From: Acidimicrobiaceae bacterium | Lineage (GTDB): Bacteria; Actinomycetota; Acidimicrobiia; Acidimicrobiales; Ilumatobacteraceae | Assembly (NCBI GenBank): GCA_003154135.1 | Contig: PMCN01000084.1 | Location: 1-7,659 of the forward strand | DNA length: 7,659 nt | Direction: 5' to 3' | Shown: positions 5,591 through 7,659 of the stretch, in pieces | Position numbering within the stretch: the stretch's first letter is position 1 | Layout of the letters: every line of letters starts with the position of its first letter | Notes under the pieces: model-generated | The model's input: the letters and a program-made list of their open reading frames with translations, nothing else | Databases searched by the model: none | Told to the model about the DNA's origin: nothing | Translations under genes and position numbers: made by a program

Positions 5591-7659
5591 TCAGCCGAAC
5601 ACCCGGGTCCACGTCGAACCGGCGTCGGTGCTCACCCATGCGGCGTGCACCGTGTCGGTGTTCAGGACCGCAGTGACGATGCCGTTGCTCACGGCGAGCC
5701 GCACGGCGGGGTCGGGCAGTGCGGGCAGCTTGGTCCAGCTGCCACCGTGGTCGGTGGTGCGGTACAGGTGCACCACGCCGGCGTCGTCGGTGAGGCCGAT
5801 GAGGAGGGTGTTGCCACCCGTCGCCGCGAACGGGCCGATGTCGTACTGCCGGTACGGCGTGCCGTTCTTCTGTTTCGGCAGTCGCATCGTGCTGAAGGAC
5901 TTGCCGGCGTCGGTGGAGTACGCGACGACCAGCGTCGGCTGCCCTGTCGGTGCCCACGTGTCGGTCGCGCTCGCCACGTACACGGCGTCGCCGTCGGCGG
6001 TGATGCTGATGTTGCCGCCCTTGCCCGTGACGGGCGTGGTCCACCGCTGCTCGGCGGTGCCGGCGACGAGTCGGCTGGTGCTGCCGCCGCGGTCGTTGTA
6101 GGCGACGAACACGTTCTTCGCCTGCGTCGCGATCGACGCCTCGACGTCGTTGCCGCCGGCACCCTTGCTCCAGGTGAGCCCAGTGGCGGTGAACGAGTCG
6201 TCACCCACCGGTGAGCGGTAGAGGTCGAAGGCGTACCCGCCGTCCGTCGCCGCATGGCCGACGAGGACGTAGGCGAAACCGTCCGCGATCCATGGGCCGT
6301 ACGGTGACAGACCTGGATCGCCGAGCTGCAGGTGCGTCCACGTGGCGCCACCGTCGTGGGTGGACCACATGCCGGCGGATCCCGACACCCACCCGTTGGT
6401 CATGTCGGCAAAGGTCATCTGGTCCACACCGCCGGGCGTGGTGGTGACGGTGGCCCAGCTGCGGCCGTCGTCGGTGCGGGAGACCACCGCGTCGGCCGAA
6501 CCGTTCGACTCGGCAAGCATCCAGCCATGGGTGGCGTCGATGAACTGCACCTGGCTGATGTTGTCGACGGTGGGCTGCACCGGCACGGTGGTGGTCGTCG
6601 TCGGAGGAGCGAGGGGCGCCGGTACGAGGAGCGGCGTCCACGTGACGCCACCGTCGTCGCTGCGCACGGCCTGGCGGCTGGACCCGTCGCGGTTCGACAG
6701 CGTGGCGATCACGGTGCTTGCGTCGACGTAGCGCAGGCCCGACAGCCAACCCGTCAGGGTGCTCACCTGCGTCCACGTCGTGCCGTGGTCGGTGGAGCGG
6801 TGGAGCGTGGTCGACGAACCGTCGGCCGCCGCAAGTGCCACGCCGACCGTGTTCGCGTCGATGGCCGTGAGCTCCACGTTGTCGGGATGGTCGGTGCCGT
6901 GGGCGTTGGCCGGCAGGGTGACGTCGCTGAACGTCGTGCCGCCGTCGGTGGACACCGCGGCCACGTTGGCCATCGAGTCGCCGCCCCAGATGCCGGTGAG
7001 GCTGCTCGTGTAGATCGGCCCGCCGTCGCGGGCCACGGTGATGCTCATCGACCCGCCCTGGTCCCATGCCGGCGGCTTCGTCTGCGTATCGACCTTGCCC
7101 TGGATCAGCCGGCCGAGCCCGCCGAACACCCGGTCGTTGTAGATCGCCCACAGGTTCCCGTCGGCGGCCGCGATTGAGAAGGTGGACACTGGACCGGCTC
7201 CGCCTTGGAACGTGATGCCTGTCGGGGTGAACTGATCGACGTTGACCGGCGAGGAGTAGACAGTGAAGGCTTCTGGCACGCCGTCACCGCCGGCCGCGTA
7301 CACCCTGCCGTGATCCGCAACCACTGGACTCGGCCCACCGTCGGTCGCCCACAGCGGTGCTGTGATCGGCTTCCACGTGTGGCCTCCGTCGTGGGTGGAC
7401 CAGAAGCCGCTCTCCGATGCCAGCCAGCCGTTGGAGATGTCGGCGAACGTAAGTCGTCCTCCATATGGCGCGCCCTCGATGGTGCCCACCGACTGCCAGG
7501 TGGCTCCGCCGTCGGCGGTCCCGTACACCTCGCTGTTGCTCACGCCGTCACCCACGACGGTGAAGCCGATGCGCGGGTCGTCGAACCACACGCTCGATGC
7601 ATCGCTGATCTCCGCGCCGGTGGGAACGCTGCTCGGCGTGGTGGTCGTGCCGGTGGTCG
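5591..7659 (-). CDS. Asp-box (BNR) repeat protein, tandem beta-propeller-like, 5' truncated
   Basis: The frame is open to the right edge of the window and ends at TGA 5593-5591, so 688 C-terminal residues are visible and the start lies outside. Ten Asp-box motifs (S/T-x-D-x-G-x-[ST]-[WF]) begin near residues 47, 87, 236, 288, 333, 395, 432, 581, 634 and 676. The first five and last five keep the same spacing, so the protein is two tandem copies of a module of about 345 residues. Each copy is preceded by a Thr-rich linker (residues 1-9 and about 353-358). Asp-boxes sit on the turns of beta-propeller blades in sialidases, sortilin-like and photosystem-assembly proteins. They are structural and do not show catalysis, and no sialidase active-site set can be recognised. 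The Thr/Pro linkers suggest an exported protein, but the signal peptide would be outside. No sorting motif or membrane anchor is seen at the C-terminus (ending WTRVFG). Function is unknown. Confidence 0.88.
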   Translation of the reverse strand, partial: TTGTTTTPSSVPTGAEISDASSVWFDDPRIGFTVVGDGVSNSEVYGTADGGATWQSVGTIEGAPYGGRLTFADISNGWLASESGFWSTHDGGHTWKPITAPLWATDGGPSPVVADHGRVYAAGGDGVPEAFTVYSSPVNVDQFTPTGITFQGGAGPVSTFSIAAADGNLWAIYNDRVFGGLGRLIQGKVDTQTKPPAWDQGGSMSITVARDGGPIYTSSLTGIWGGDSMANVAAVSTDGGTTFSDVTLPANAHGTDHPDNVELTAIDANTVGVALAAADGSSTTLHRSTDHGTTWTQVSTLTGWLSGLRYVDASTVIATLSNRDGSSRQAVRSDDGGVTWTPLLVPAPLAPPTTTTTVPVQPTVDNISQVQFIDATHGWMLAESNGSADAVVSRTDDGRSWATVTTTPGGVDQMTFADMTNGWVSGSAGMWSTHDGGATWTHLQLGDPGLSPYGPWIADGFAYVLVGHAATDGGYAFDLYRSPVGDDSFTATGLTWSKGAGGNDVEASIATQAKNVFVAYNDRGGSTSRLVAGTAEQRWTTPVTGKGGNISITADGDAVYVASATDTWAPTGQPTLVVAYSTDAGKSFSTMRLPKQKNGTPYRQYDIGPFAATGGNTLLIGLTDDAGVVHLYRTTDHGGSWTKLPALPDPAVRLAVSNGIVTAVLNTDTVHAAWVSTDAGSTWTRVFG

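Noticed and set aside
5591..7659. Annotation as a catalytic sialidase
   Set aside because: Asp-boxes are structural, and no arginine triad, FRIP-like motif or other catalytic set is recognisable in the visible part.

Overview
The window is GC-rich, almost wholly coding DNA with many GTG/ATG starts and TGATG gene overlaps. Together with an MtrA/MtrB/LpqB-like gene set and Thr-rich linkers in exported proteins, this points to a high-GC Gram-positive actinobacterium. Thr-rich linkers of this kind make an Acidimicrobiia-type lineage plausible, but that placement is inference.

Layout. (1) Bases 1-366, plus strand: the 3' end of an acyl-CoA synthetase (ANL superfamily) gene, cut by the window edge. 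(2) Bases 383-4609, minus strand: five closely packed genes that read as one operon, in transcription order STAS-domain protein (4253-4609), membrane sensor histidine kinase (2825-4222), GerMN-domain lipoprotein (2148-2825), the GTPase Era (1258-2097) and an aminoglycoside-phosphotransferase-fold kinase (383-1258). Two junctions are TGATG one-base overlaps. (3) Bases 4610-4888: a divergent intergenic region unusually rich in repeats and dyads. (4) Bases 4889-5575, plus strand: an OmpR/PhoB-type response regulator that most resembles MtrA. (5) Bases 5591-7659, minus strand: the 3' part of a large Asp-box (BNR) repeat protein built from two tandem copies of a module of about 345 residues, cut by the right edge.

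How they may work together. Kinase, GerMN lipoprotein and response regulator match the parts of the actinobacterial MtrAB-LpqB envelope/cell-cycle signalling system, but the arrangement differs from the classical mtrA-mtrB-lpqB operon. The regulator is divergent, a STAS protein without the usual phosphorylatable serine leads the kinase operon, the LpqB-like protein is cut down to a lipoprotein with only a GerMN domain, and era is appended downstream. The shared intergenic region, with three GCTGTAC direct repeats, a long inverted repeat and a perfect TTCTGT-A-ACAGAA palindrome, is the natural place for joint control of both transcription units. This variant two-component module is the most interesting content of the window. 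The acyl-CoA synthetase and the Asp-box protein are convergent neighbours with no evident functional tie to it.
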